Shown: positions 33,781 to 42,340 of the stretch, piece after piece | Position numbering within the stretch: the stretch's first letter is position 1 | Layout of the letters: each line of letters begins with the position of its first letter | Origin: Christensenella sp964438705 | Lineage (GTDB): Bacteria; Bacillota; Clostridia; Christensenellales; Christensenellaceae | Reading direction: 5' to 3' | Assembly: GCA_964438705.1 (NCBI GenBank) | Contig: CAYTKQ010000010.1 | Span: 1 to 64,000 of the forward strand | Length of the DNA: 64,000 nucleotides | Notes under the pieces: model-generated | Databases searched by the model: none | What the model was told of the DNA's origin: nothing | Seen by the model: only the letters and a program-made list of their open reading frames with translations | Made by a program: the position numbers and the translations under genes

Positions 33781-34302
33781 ATGTGGATGGATCTTTCTTA
33801 TCGTTTGGGATACCGCGCCATCAAAACGGCGATTGCCGTGTTTTTGTGTCTGCTTCTCGGCTTTGTTTTGCAGCGCCAAACCGCGCTTTACGCGATCATC
33901 GCGGCGATCCTGTGCATTCAGCCAACCTATGATAAATCCAAAAAAATCGGACTGCACCGCATCATCGCGACGCTGGTCGGCGCGGTGTTCAGCTTCATCG
34001 CGTTAGAGCTTGCCACCGTCATCCCAAATTATGATACCTTCTGGTTTTTGTTCGTGTTTCCCCTTTTTTTGCTCGCGCTGATCTTCGTGTGCAACGTGCT
34101 CAACATTAAGGATTCCATCGGCCCCGGATGCATCATTTTTGCGGTCATCGTCTTTTTGCACGCGGGATCGACGGTAGACGCGCTTCCCTATGTGCTCGAG
34201 CGCATGGTGGAAACCATCGTTGGCGTGCTGATCGCCCTGCCCGTCAACCGTTTTTTGTTCAATCCCAAGGAGCCGTATGTGCCGAAAGAAGATGCGGAAT
34301 AA
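33781..34302 (+). CDS. aromatic acid exporter (ArAE/FUSC-type) family membrane protein
   Basis: This 173-residue protein starts with RLGYRAIKTAIAVFLCLLLG and has four or five hydrophobic segments, including LYAIIAAILCIQPTYDKSKK and a GLHRIIATLVGAVFSF repeat, as in the N-terminal part of ArAE_1/FUSC transporters. It lacks the cytoplasmic C-terminal domain of full-length members. The ATG at 33781 is preferred because GAGGTG precedes it; the longer frame from 33736 starts inside element R1. R1 would form its 5' leader. A role in export of aromatic or other weak acids is inferred from family only. Confidence 0.8.
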   Translation: MWMDLSYRLGYRAIKTAIAVFLCLLLGFVLQRQTALYAIIAAILCIQPTYDKSKKIGLHRIIATLVGAVFSFIALELATVIPNYDTFWFLFVFPLFLLALIFVCNVLNIKDSIGPGCIIFAVIVFLHAGSTVDALPYVLERMVETIVGVLIALPVNRFLFNPKEPYVPKEDAE

Positions 34303-34305
34303 TGC

Positions 34306-34333
34306 TTGCTTTCACATTTTGATGTGCTATACT
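34306..34333 (+). promoter_or_regulatory. promoter with dyad operator, CD3324 gene
   Basis: TTGCTT and TATACT are separated by 16 bases. A CACAT-TTTG-ATGTG palindrome (34313-34326) almost exactly fills the spacer, a classic position for a repressor site. Confidence 0.6.
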
Positions 34334-34355
34334 TGGTATTAGGGAAGGTGATTTT

Positions 34356-34436
34356 ATGATCATTGCGCAAAAAATTGTACGTCTCCATACAAAGCCGGTG
34401 CTGTGCGGCCGTTTGTATGGAGTATGCGGCCGCTAA
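34356..34436 (+). CDS. possible 26-residue leader peptide with internal hairpin
   Basis: This short ORF (MIIAQKIVRLHTK...GVCGR) has AAGG 7 bases before its ATG and lies between the promoter at 34306-34333 and the CD3324 gene. A perfect 11-bp inverted repeat (34383-34393 with 34412-34422) lies inside it. The arrangement looks like a translated leader controlling the next gene. It could equally be chance, since the peptide has no run of one amino acid. Confidence 0.35.
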   Translation: MIIAQKIVRLHTKPVLCGRLYGVCGR

Positions 34437-34495
34437 AAACGAATCGGCTTTGTATCTTTATCCAATCAATTTTCTGGAATAAGGAGCGAAGCGAT

Positions 34496-34756
34496 ATGAA
34501 ATACCAAAATGCAAATGACGTTCTGCCCGGCGATCTTCTCTTGAGATTGCAGGGCTATATCGAGGGCGGATATCTTTACATCCCCGCGCGGGCTGCGCGT
34601 AAGAAGTGGGGGGAGAAATCCGGTGCGCGCCGCGCGCTTGCCCTGCGCAACCGCAAAATCGCGGAGCAGTATCGGTCCGGGCGCACGCTTACAGAGCTTG
34701 CGGATCAATACTTTCTCTCGGTGCATTCCATCCGGCAGATCGTCTATAAAAAATAA
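34496..34756 (+). CDS. CD3324 family (Mor-like) DNA-binding protein
   Basis: This 86-residue protein matches the CD3324 pattern: MKYQNANDVLPGDLLLRLQ, GGYLYIPARA, KKWGEKSGARRALALRNRKI and a C-terminal helix-turn-helix LADQYFLSVHSIRQIVYKK. It is related to the Mor transcription activator family. AAGGAG precedes the ATG at 34496. It has its own promoter with a dyad, a leader and a terminator, and so is a single-gene unit. It may control itself or the neighbouring transporter and methyltransferase genes; that is inference. Confidence 0.85.
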   Translation: MKYQNANDVLPGDLLLRLQGYIEGGYLYIPARAARKKWGEKSGARRALALRNRKIAEQYRSGRTLTELADQYFLSVHSIRQIVYKK

Positions 34757-34760
34757 CAAA

Positions 34761-34792
34761 AAAGGCGTTTTCACAGCGAAAACGCTTTTTTT
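34761..34792 (+). terminator. terminator of the CD3324 gene
   Basis: An AAGCG/CGCTT-based stem with 11 pairs and a short loop is followed by seven T. It separates this gene from the promoter of R2. Confidence 0.9.
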
Positions 34793-34821
34793 CATCAAAC
34801 GATACAGAACTGTTTTTTGTA

Positions 34822-34850
34822 TTGTTCCCTTCCGCAAATCCGGTTACAAT
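34822..34850 (+). promoter_or_regulatory. promoter of R2 and the methyltransferase gene
   Basis: TTGTTC and TACAAT are separated by 17 bases. The expected start of transcription is near 34857-34860, a few bases before the first paired base of R2 at 34863. This fits R2 being the 5' end of a transcript. Confidence 0.6.
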
Positions 34851-34862
34851 GATATTAATCAC

Positions 34863-35172
34863 ATGTGATTTTGAACAGATCGGCAGGGTCGTCGATGGTC
34901 ATGTACCCGTGCTCAAACAGGTAATTGCTTCGCAATTAAACTGCGCGCGGTGCACATAACCACCACCGACCCTGATGTGCCGGGGTGCGTAGCCTGTTGC
35001 AAGATGCCGACGGACGGGGCCTTGTGCAGGGCGCTTAGAGATTTAGTTCTCACTGACGCGCCCGGAACACGGAGCGGCGGCGCTGATGCTTTGGCCTTGC
35101 TTTTGTGAAACCGACGCCGCGTCCCCGGGAGGTCGGCGCTTGCAACTAGGCTTAGGTTGGATAAAATCACAT
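34863..35172 (+). ncRNA. structured repeat element R2 (putative non-coding RNA or leader)
   Basis: This 310-base element is the shortest copy. Its terminal helix is ATGTGATTTT (34863-34872) with AAAATCACAT (35163-35172), different in sequence from the ends of R1 and R3. It keeps the GGGTCG/CGACCC arm and the AATTGC hairpin of R1, and the long-range helix joins 34991-35011 with 35132-35152. It has its own promoter, ends at the ribosome binding site of the methyltransferase gene and so would lie in that gene's 5' leader. It lacks the outer CCCAA segment seen in R1 and R3. Confidence 0.6.
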
Positions 35173-35189
35173 AAAGGAGAAACAAACCC

Positions 35190-35924
35190 ATGAAAGAAAA
35201 TAAATATGACAATACGGTGTTTTTCGATAAATACAGCCAGATGGACCGCTCCATCAAGGGCCTCGCGGGCGCGGGGGAATGGCATCAGCTGAAACAAATG
35301 CTGCCGGCGTTTGAAAACAAGCGTCTGCTCGACTTAGGCTGCGGCTTTGGCTGGCACTGTGCCTACGCCATCGAAAACGGCGCTTCAAAAGCGGTGGGCA
35401 TAGATATCTCAGAAAACATGCTCGAACGTGCGCGCCGTGAAAATGGCTCTGGAAATACGGAATATCTGTGTTTGCCCATCGAGGACGTCGATTTCCCGGA
35501 CGGATCGTTCGACGTTGTGTTAAGCTCCCTCGCGTTTCACTATGTGGAATCCTTTGCGGATATCTGCAAAAAGGTGAACCGCATGCTTTCGCCGGGCGGC
35601 GCATTCGTCTTCTCGGTCGAGCATCCGATTTTCACGGCGTTCGGCACGGAGGACTGGTTCTGCGACGAATCGGGCAAAATCCTGCACTGGCCGGTGGACA
35701 ACTACTTCACCGAGGGCAAACGGGACGCAAATTTTCTCGGCGAGACCGTGCTCAAATATCACAAGACGTTGACCACCTACGTCAACACGCTGCTCGAGAC
35801 CGGCTTTTGCCTGACGGGCCTCATAGAGCCGCAGCCAAGCGAAGATATGCTCCATACCGTTCCCGGCATGGAGGATGAACTGCGCCGTCCCATGATGCTG
35901 CTCGTGTCCGCGGAGAAAAAATGA
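35190..35924 (+). CDS. class I SAM-dependent methyltransferase
   Basis: This 244-residue protein has the Rossmann-like methyltransferase fold. Motif I is LLDLGCGFGWHCAYA (about 50-64), followed by GIDISENMLERAR, the acidic SAM-ribose contact, and FDVVLSSLAFHYV. It resembles UbiE-like small-molecule methyltransferases; the substrate is unknown. AAAGGAG lies 10 bases before the ATG, immediately after the end of R2. It converges with the response-regulator gene, with only 4 bases between stops. Confidence 0.88.
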   Translation: MKENKYDNTVFFDKYSQMDRSIKGLAGAGEWHQLKQMLPAFENKRLLDLGCGFGWHCAYAIENGASKAVGIDISENMLERARRENGSGNTEYLCLPIEDVDFPDGSFDVVLSSLAFHYVESFADICKKVNRMLSPGGAFVFSVEHPIFTAFGTEDWFCDESGKILHWPVDNYFTEGKRDANFLGETVLKYHKTLTTYVNTLLETGFCLTGLIEPQPSEDMLHTVPGMEDELRRPMMLLVSAEKK

Positions 35925-35928
35925 ACAC

Positions 35929-36600
35929 TCACACCTCGAACTTATAGCCCACGCCCCAAACGGTCTTGATCTGCCACGGCTCATCATCTTTAAATTTCTC
36001 GCGCAGACGCTTGATGTGCACGTCCACCGTACGAGAGTCCCCAAAGTATTCAAACCCCCACACCTGCTCCAAAAGCTGGTCACGGGTGAATACTTTGTTG
36101 GGACGGGCCGCGAGAAAATGTAAAAGCTCGATCTCCTTCGGCGGCATCTGCACCTCTTTGCCGTTGTACATCACCTGATAATTCTGCATGTCGATCTTTA
36201 GGTTCGGATACTCGAGGATGTCGGAGGTGTCCTCCTGATTGCTGCGGCGGATGACTGCCTTCACGCGCGCCACCAGCTCCTTCGGGTCAAAGGGCTTCAC
36301 CACATAATCGTCCGCGCCCAGTTCCAGCGCGAGCACCTTGTCGATCGTATCGCCCTTCGCGGTGAGCATGATTACGGGCACGTTGCTTTTCGCGCGAATT
36401 TGCTTGATCGTCTCGATGCCGTCCTGCACGGGCATCATGATGTCGAGGATCACAAGGTCATACTGCTTGCCAAAAAATAGATCCACGCCGATCGCGCCGT
36501 CCGCCGCCTCCGTGATCTCGTAGCCCTCCTTGCGCAGGTAGAGCTTCACCACCTCGCGGATATTTTTATCGTCATCAATCACCAAAATATTCTGTTTCAT
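35929..36600 (-). CDS. OmpR/PhoB family response regulator
   Basis: This 223-residue protein has a receiver domain (1-120), with the acidic pair DDD near residue 10, the phosphorylation Asp in LVILDIMMP and the Lys in VVKPFDPKEL. A winged-helix DNA-binding domain follows (KEIELLHFLAARPNKVFTR, RTVDVHIKRLREK). All catalytic residues are present, so it should be phosphorylated by a kinase. No histidine kinase gene is adjacent: the gene upstream is DUF523 and the one downstream is a convergent methyltransferase. It is an orphan regulator in this window. Confidence 0.92.
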   Translation of the reverse strand: MKQNILVIDDDKNIREVVKLYLRKEGYEITEAADGAIGVDLFFGKQYDLVILDIMMPVQDGIETIKQIRAKSNVPVIMLTAKGDTIDKVLALELGADDYVVKPFDPKELVARVKAVIRRSNQEDTSDILEYPNLKIDMQNYQVMYNGKEVQMPPKEIELLHFLAARPNKVFTRDQLLEQVWGFEYFGDSRTVDVHIKRLREKFKDDEPWQIKTVWGVGYKFEV

Positions 36601-36613
36601 TGCCTTTTCTCCT

Positions 36614-37051
36614 TTACGGAATCTCCACTACCTTGATACCATTTTTCATGAGCAGCGCACACGTCACGCCGCAGCCCTCTTTCAGCTTGCCCTCAAAGGT
36701 GCCGTCATACACCATATGCACCCCGCACGAGGGGCTTTTTGCCTTGAGCCATACCTCTCTCACGCCTTTTTTGTGCACAAACGCGAGAAATTGCTCCGCG
36801 CCCCTCACAAATTCCTGCGTGAGGCACACGCCTTCCTTATTATAAACCTCAGCAGTCCCCTCTAAAACGGCAGACCCATCGCCCCCGCGCAGCTCCGCCG
36901 GCGGACGCGGGCTTTTCAAGCCTGCCATCACCTCCGGGCACGCGGGAAGCGCGCGCCCCTGCCGAACGGCGCGCACGATCTCTTCATTCGGCTTCGCACT
37001 GCCGTCGTATCTGCATTTTATGCCCGCCAAACAGGCGCTTACAATCATCAT
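36614..37051 (-). CDS. DUF523 family protein
   Basis: This 145-residue protein has the DUF523 pattern: VSACLAGIKCRYDG at the N-terminus, ALPACPEVMAGL and the central AKSPSCGVHMVYDGTF. Four or more conserved cysteines suggest metal or cluster binding; no activity is established. The frame begins with ATG ATG, and the first overlaps the mutS2 stop by four bases, so it is translationally coupled to mutS2. Confidence 0.88.
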   Translation of the reverse strand: MMIVSACLAGIKCRYDGSAKPNEEIVRAVRQGRALPACPEVMAGLKSPRPPAELRGGDGSAVLEGTAEVYNKEGVCLTQEFVRGAEQFLAFVHKKGVREVWLKAKSPSCGVHMVYDGTFEGKLKEGCGVTCALLMKNGIKVVEIP

Positions 37052-39393
37052 TTCAACGTCACCACCGTCACGCCGATGCCTCCCTCTCCGTATTCTCCGA
37101 GACGGTGCTTGGCAACGTGCGGATGCGTACGCAAATACTGCTGCACACCGTTTCGAAGCGTACCCGTGCCTCGCCCGTGCACGATGCGCACCTCCTGATA
37201 GCCCGACAAAAACGCGTCGTCCAGATATTTGTCCAGCACAAGGAGCGCGTCGTCCACCGCCTGTCCGTGCAAATCAAGCTCAAAGGGCACGGCTTTGCCC
37301 GCGTTGAGCCGCACGCGTCCCCCGCCCGCCGCCTGCTTCTTTGTTTCACCACGCGCGGGTGAAAGGTCGGTATAGTGCAGCTCTACTCTCATGATTCCCG
37401 CCTGCAGCCGCACCATGCCTTTCGCGTCCGGCGCTTTTAGCACCGTCGCGGGCGCGTCCATCGAAAGGATGGTGACCTCGTCCCCCGGGCGAACCTCGTC
37501 CGGCTTCAAAGCCTTTGCCTTCTTTTGGATTTTCTTATGCTTTTCGATGCTCTGCCGCTTGTCCGTCAGCTTGTCACGCACCTTTTTCACCGTCTGCGTG
37601 CGCTCCGCCTCTCCCTGCTTTTTGAGCTTCTTGGTCTCCTTGATGACCTCTTCCGCGGTTTCCTTCGCGTCGCTCAATATCTCGATGGCCTTTTCGTTCG
37701 CCTGTTCGAGCATACGCTTGCGCTTCTCATTCAGCCGCTGCGCCTCTTCCTCGGCGCGCCGCCGTTCCTTCTTTGCTTCCTCCAGCGCCTGATAGGCCTG
37801 ATTCATCATCCTGTCCGCGCGGGACTGCGCCTTCTCCGCCGTCTCGATCAGGCGGCTGTATTCCACGTGCTCCTGATCCATATAGGTGCGCGCGCTTTGC
37901 AGCACGTGCTTGGGCAGCCCGAGCTTCTGAGAAATGGAAAGCGCGTTCGAGCGCCCCGCCACGCCGAGCAGCAGCCGGTAGGTAGGTGTCAAGGTCGCCG
38001 CGTCAAACTCCATGCTCGCGTTTTCAAACCCTTCACGTTCCCCCGCAAATACCTTTAAATCGCCAATATGCGTGGTCGCAAGGATGGTGCAGCCCTTGCT
38101 GTCAAGCTCGCAGAGCACCGCCTGCGCCAGCGCGCTGCCCTCCTGCGGGTCTGTGCCCGCGCCCAGCTCGTCGAGCAGCACGAGGGAATCTCCGTGCGCG
38201 TGATGCAGCGCAAAAATAATACTTTTCATATGCGCGGAAAAGGTGGAAAGGGATTGCTCGATGCTCTGCTCGTCCCCGATGTCCGCAAACACGCCGTCAA
38301 ACACGGGCATGCGCACGGGGGATTTCGCCGGAATGAAAAACCCGGCCTGCGCCATCACGGCAAAGAGGCCCACAAGCTTTAATGTCACCGTTTTTCCGCC
38401 CGTGTTCGGCCCGGTGATCACCAGCCCGTGCACGCCATTTTTCATATGCAGCGTCACAGGCACCACCTTTTTCGGGTCGATGAGCGGGTGCCGCCCCTGT
38501 GTGATCTCCAGTGTCTTTTTTGCGTTGAACGCAACGGGCACGGCCTTCATCTCGAGGCCGAGCGACGCCTTTGCAAATAAAATATCCAGCTCAGTGAGTA
38601 TTTCCACGTCCGTTTTTAGCTCCTCGCGGTAGGGGCTGAACATCGCCGTAAATTCCGCGAGGATACGGGATACCTCCCGCGCTTCCTCTCCCTCCAGCTC
38701 GCGCACGCGGTTGTTCGATTCCACCACGCCCGCAGGCTCCACAAAAAGCGTCGCGCCGGACGCGCTTTTTTCATGCACGATGCCGGGTACGTTTCCCTTG
38801 TATTCCGATTTCACGGGCACCACGTAACGCCCGTTGCGCTGTGTGATGATCGAATCCTGCAAATATTTGGAATCCCCCTGCGAACGGATGAGGGACTGCA
38901 ATTTTTCCTTGATGGCCTCGTTTTCCCTGCGCTTGGCCCTGCGCACGCGCGCAAGTTCCGCCGATGCATCGTCCGCAAGCTCGTCTTCGCTGAGCACGCA
39001 GTCCGTGATGCGCTTTAACGCCTGCCCCTCATAAAAAAGCCCCCGCGCAAGCTCGGGAATGAGCGTCGCCGTGTCGTCCTTTGCGAGCGGCGCAGCCATT
39101 TTAGCCGCGCGAAACACGCTCACCACACGCAAAAGCTCTCCGCAGGAAAGGGACGCGCCCGTCTTCATGCGTTTGAGCTCCGCGTCGATGCGCGAAAAGG
39201 AGCGCAGCGGATAGCCCGGACGCTTGATGAGCAGCGCTTCCGCCTCCATCGTCTTTTTCATGGCGATCTCCGCAGCCGCAATCGTATCCTCGGGTACGAT
39301 CTTAAGCGCCGCCTCCGCGCCCGCGCTCGAGACGGTCTTTTCAGCAAGCCGCTCCAATATCAAATTAAATTCCAATGATTTCGGTATATTCAT
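37048..39393 (-). CDS. mutS2: MutS2 endonuclease/ribosome-splitting factor
   Basis: This 781-residue protein has the MutS2 layout: N-terminal lever and clamp helices (1-300), an ABC-type ATPase with Walker A GPNTGGKT and Walker B LVLLDELGAGTDPQ, a long charged coiled coil (about 505-640), a KOW-like segment and a C-terminal Smr nuclease domain. The Smr domain shows ELDLHGQAVDDAL and VRIVHGRGTGTLRNGV. Known roles of the family include suppression of recombination and, in B. subtilis, rescue of collided ribosomes. The length is normal. Confidence 0.96.
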   Translation of the reverse strand: MNIPKSLEFNLILERLAEKTVSSAGAEAALKIVPEDTIAAAEIAMKKTMEAEALLIKRPGYPLRSFSRIDAELKRMKTGASLSCGELLRVVSVFRAAKMAAPLAKDDTATLIPELARGLFYEGQALKRITDCVLSEDELADDASAELARVRRAKRRENEAIKEKLQSLIRSQGDSKYLQDSIITQRNGRYVVPVKSEYKGNVPGIVHEKSASGATLFVEPAGVVESNNRVRELEGEEAREVSRILAEFTAMFSPYREELKTDVEILTELDILFAKASLGLEMKAVPVAFNAKKTLEITQGRHPLIDPKKVVPVTLHMKNGVHGLVITGPNTGGKTVTLKLVGLFAVMAQAGFFIPAKSPVRMPVFDGVFADIGDEQSIEQSLSTFSAHMKSIIFALHHAHGDSLVLLDELGAGTDPQEGSALAQAVLCELDSKGCTILATTHIGDLKVFAGEREGFENASMEFDAATLTPTYRLLLGVAGRSNALSISQKLGLPKHVLQSARTYMDQEHVEYSRLIETAEKAQSRADRMMNQAYQALEEAKKERRRAEEEAQRLNEKRKRMLEQANEKAIEILSDAKETAEEVIKETKKLKKQGEAERTQTVKKVRDKLTDKRQSIEKHKKIQKKAKALKPDEVRPGDEVTILSMDAPATVLKAPDAKGMVRLQAGIMRVELHYTDLSPARGETKKQAAGGGRVRLNAGKAVPFELDLHGQAVDDALLVLDKYLDDAFLSGYQEVRIVHGRGTGTLRNGVQQYLRTHPHVAKHRLGEYGEGGIGVTVVTLK

Positions 39394-39448
39394 AACGGAT
39401 TCATTATATCACAAATACAAAACCGGCGGTCATGTAAAATCTTTCATC

Positions 39449-40786
39449 TTATTTTGTCAGCAAGTCGTGCTTATCCTTCAGCTCAGGGACATAGCACAGC
39501 AGCGTGTCCACGATCTGACCCACCTGCGCCTGCGTATCCGCCTCGATGCGCAGCGTGATGCCTTCCTCCGTCACGGATTTGCGGATCAGCAGCCATCCAA
39601 AGCCAAATTCCACCCGCACGCCGTCGATGAGCGTCAACTCGTAATCCTTGCCCATCTCCTTCACGCGGGCGATGAGCGCGTCCTGCTCGGCATAGCGCCA
39701 CTTGATGCGGATATCCGGCGTGATCGTGGTCATGGGGATGTCCGCGACCATCTCCGAAAACTTTTTGCCGTTCTTGCTCAAAATCTCGCCCATCTTGAGC
39801 GCTGCGTATATGCCGTCGTCGTGTCCCAGCTCCTTGAAAAAGAAATGCCCGCTGATCTCCCCCGCGAGAGAGCTGCCGTTCTCCAAAAAGCGCTTTTTGA
39901 TAAACGCGTGTCCGCTGCGCTCCATCAGCGGTTTCGCGCCCAGCGCCTCCGCCGTGCGCGCAATGATGGAGGACGATTTCAAGTCATACACCACGCTGTC
40001 GCCCTCCGGCTGCATCATATCCTTCATAAACACGCACAGCGAACGCTCACTCGTCACCGCCTCTCCGAGATCACTCACAAAAACCGCGCGGTCGCCGTCG
40101 CCGTCAAACGCCACGCCAAAATCCGCGCCGCTCTCCTTCACCGTTTCCTCCAGCTTTTTCAAGTTCGAGTATACCGCCGGATTTGGGTCGCGGTTGGTGA
40201 ACTTGCCGTCGAACTCACAAAACAGCTCCACCACGTCGTAGCCCATCTCGCGAAAAAGCGCGGGCGCGATCTTGCCCGTCACGCCGCCCCCCGCGTCGAT
40301 CACCACCCTGCAATTACCCGGTTTCAGCGTTTTTTTGATGAAATCCGCGTATTCGCGCTCCATGCTGCGGTGCTCTTTTTGCCCATTGCCCTCCGTGTAA
40401 TCCTTCTCGCTCACCCGCCGCTCGACCTCGCGGATGTCCTCCGTGGTGATCGCCCGATCGCCGAGCGCCACCTTGAAGCCGTTATACTGCCACGGATTGT
40501 GCGAGGCCGTGACCATCACACCTCCATCCGCGTGCAAAAACGATTTTGCGAAATAAAAGAGGGGGGTAGGCTCAATGCCGATATCAACAATGTTTGCCCC
40601 GCTTTTTAAAAGACCTTCCTCCATTTTTGCCTTCAGTCCATCCGTTGAAAACCGCGCGTCGCCGCACAGCAGCACCGTTTTTCCGTGCAATATGCTGCCC
40701 ACCGCGCGCCCGATCTCGTAGGCCTCCGCCTCGACCAGCTCATCTCCGTAGATCCCGCGAATATCACAATCCTTGTAAATGCTCAT
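39449..40786 (-). CDS. phosphomannomutase/phosphoglucomutase
   Basis: This 445-residue alpha-D-phosphohexomutase moves phosphate between C6 and C1 of a hexose phosphate. The phospho-serine is Ser95 in VTASHNP, the metal loop is FDGDGDR and the sugar-binding loop is GEISGHFFF. This is the PMM/PGM (AlgC-like) branch; mannose and glucose phosphates cannot be told apart by eye. It overlaps the FGGY kinase gene by 4 bases, so the two are co-translated. Confidence 0.92.
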   Translation of the reverse strand: MSIYKDCDIRGIYGDELVEAEAYEIGRAVGSILHGKTVLLCGDARFSTDGLKAKMEEGLLKSGANIVDIGIEPTPLFYFAKSFLHADGGVMVTASHNPWQYNGFKVALGDRAITTEDIREVERRVSEKDYTEGNGQKEHRSMEREYADFIKKTLKPGNCRVVIDAGGGVTGKIAPALFREMGYDVVELFCEFDGKFTNRDPNPAVYSNLKKLEETVKESGADFGVAFDGDGDRAVFVSDLGEAVTSERSLCVFMKDMMQPEGDSVVYDLKSSSIIARTAEALGAKPLMERSGHAFIKKRFLENGSSLAGEISGHFFFKELGHDDGIYAALKMGEILSKNGKKFSEMVADIPMTTITPDIRIKWRYAEQDALIARVKEMGKDYELTLIDGVRVEFGFGWLLIRKSVTEEGITLRIEADTQAQVGQIVDTLLCYVPELKDKHDLLTK

Positions 40787-42228
40787 ACCAGATATCCTCT
40801 TCTTTCCAGTTCTTCCTTCGTTTTGCGGTAACCCTCTTCATACTGCCCCGCTTTAAGCGACGGATAGACCGTCTTGCGGATGCGCACCATGTTTTGGGAT
40901 GCCTCCGCGAACGTCTTGTAGCCCGTCGCAAGCGACGCGAGAAGCGCCGTGCCCATCACCGCGTCCGTCTGTTCGGGCACCTTGAGCGCCTTGTTTAAAA
41001 TATCGCTCCTGATTTGCAACCACGCATCGGATTTGCATGCACCGCCCGCCGTAAATATCTCATCCTTTATTTTGCAGCCAAGCCCGGTGAGCATGTCGAA
41101 CGACAGGCGCTCCGCATAGCCGACGCCCTCCATGAGCGCCGTATATCTCCTGTGCTCCTCTACCTCCGGCCCGGGCAATATGCCCCGCGCCTCCGCGTTG
41201 AGGAAAGGAAAGCGCTCGCCCGTATCCGTCAGCGGATAGCACGCGATACCCGTGGGCGTGAGGCCGCCCACGTAGCCGTTGTATTCGTCGAACCTGCTCT
41301 TGTCGAAAAACTCGTTTAAGCAGCGCCCACCGATGTTGGACGCGCCGCCCAGCAGCCAGTAGCCCTGCGGATGCAGATGCGAATAGATCCTGCCGTATTG
41401 GTCTGTAATGAGGTTCTCTTCGATGCCCTTCATCACCATCGTCGTACCGATGATCGAAGCCCAATCCCCGCATTCGCTGATGCCCGCCGAAAGTGCGGAG
41501 GCGTACCCGTCTGTCGCACCCGCCACCACAAGCGTCTTTTCGCTCAAGCCTGTGTTTAGCGCGGCTTCCCCTTGCACCGTGCCGATCACCTCACCAGGGG
41601 CGACCACCCTGGGCAGCAGCTCCGGACTGATGCCCATCTGTCCGATGAAATCCGGCCACCGCTTATTGACGAGATCATAGCACGTTTTGAGCGCGTTGGA
41701 ATAATCCGTCACGCCGTATTCCCCGCTCAATCTGCCGATGATAAAATCCTGCTGATGGGCATATCGCCCGACGGCCGCGTTCATGTGCTCTTTGAGCCAC
41801 AGCGCCTTCGGAAGCCCAAACGACGCGTTTACCTTGTAGCCAAGCTGCTTTTCCAGCCCGACCGCATGCTGGCGTACCCGCTCCGCTTCCTCTTTTGCGC
41901 GCGGATCGTTGTACATCAGCCCCGGCGATATGGGGTCGTTGTTCGCGTCGAGGGCCAGCATGGTGCCCGATGTCGCATCCACGCTCACAGCGGCGATCTC
42001 CGCCGCCTGCCTGCCGTTCTCCTTAAGCTGCGCCACACTTTTTTGAATAACGCGCACAGCCGTTTCCCACCATTCCTCCGGTGCCTGTTCCTTCCAGTGC
42101 TCCACTTTTGCGATGTTGAGCGCAGGAAACGCAATGCTGTGCGTTGCCCACACCTTCCCATGCATATCTGTGACGATCGCACGTACGCCCTGCGTGCCCA
42201 CGTCGATCCCCAAAACCAAAACGTCCAT
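40783..42228 (-). CDS. FGGY-family carbohydrate kinase
   Basis: This 481-residue sugar kinase has the actin-like two-domain fold. The N-terminal phosphate loop is GIDVGTQGVRAIVTD, SVDATSGTMLALD is the sugar-side motif and GATDGYASALSAG and TAGGACKSDAWLQI belong to the C-terminal ATP domain. The pattern is closest to the ribulokinase/xylulokinase side of the family (YgcE- or D-ribulose-kinase-like). The exact sugar is not readable. It has a good promoter (42264-42292) and is coupled to the phosphohexomutase gene. Confidence 0.88.
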   Translation of the reverse strand: MDVLVLGIDVGTQGVRAIVTDMHGKVWATHSIAFPALNIAKVEHWKEQAPEEWWETAVRVIQKSVAQLKENGRQAAEIAAVSVDATSGTMLALDANNDPISPGLMYNDPRAKEEAERVRQHAVGLEKQLGYKVNASFGLPKALWLKEHMNAAVGRYAHQQDFIIGRLSGEYGVTDYSNALKTCYDLVNKRWPDFIGQMGISPELLPRVVAPGEVIGTVQGEAALNTGLSEKTLVVAGATDGYASALSAGISECGDWASIIGTTMVMKGIEENLITDQYGRIYSHLHPQGYWLLGGASNIGGRCLNEFFDKSRFDEYNGYVGGLTPTGIACYPLTDTGERFPFLNAEARGILPGPEVEEHRRYTALMEGVGYAERLSFDMLTGLGCKIKDEIFTAGGACKSDAWLQIRSDILNKALKVPEQTDAVMGTALLASLATGYKTFAEASQNMVRIRKTVYPSLKAGQYEEGYRKTKEELERRGYLV

Positions 42229-42263
42229 TTTAACACCGATCCCCTCTGTATTTTCTGTCTCCT

Positions 42264-42292
42264 ATCATAACAGAAAACACATATTTTTCCAA
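42264..42292 (-). promoter_or_regulatory. promoter of the FGGY kinase/mutase operon
   Basis: On the minus strand TTGGAA and TATGAT are separated by 17 bases, with AGGAG further downstream before the ATG at 42228. Confidence 0.55.
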
Positions 42293-42302
42293 TTCCCGGC
42301 AC

Positions 42303-42335
42303 AAAAAAACGGGGGCGTGATCGTCCCCGTTTTTG
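42303..42335 (-). terminator. terminator of zapA
   Basis: An AAAACGGGG-type stem is followed on the minus strand by a run of seven T, just after the zapA stop. Confidence 0.88.
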
Positions 42336-42340
42336 CTCGT

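Noticed and set aside
34913..35257. 114-codon minus-strand ORF across R2
   Set aside because: It overlaps R2 and the start of the methyltransferase gene and has no supporting start signals. It is a shadow frame of the structured repeat.
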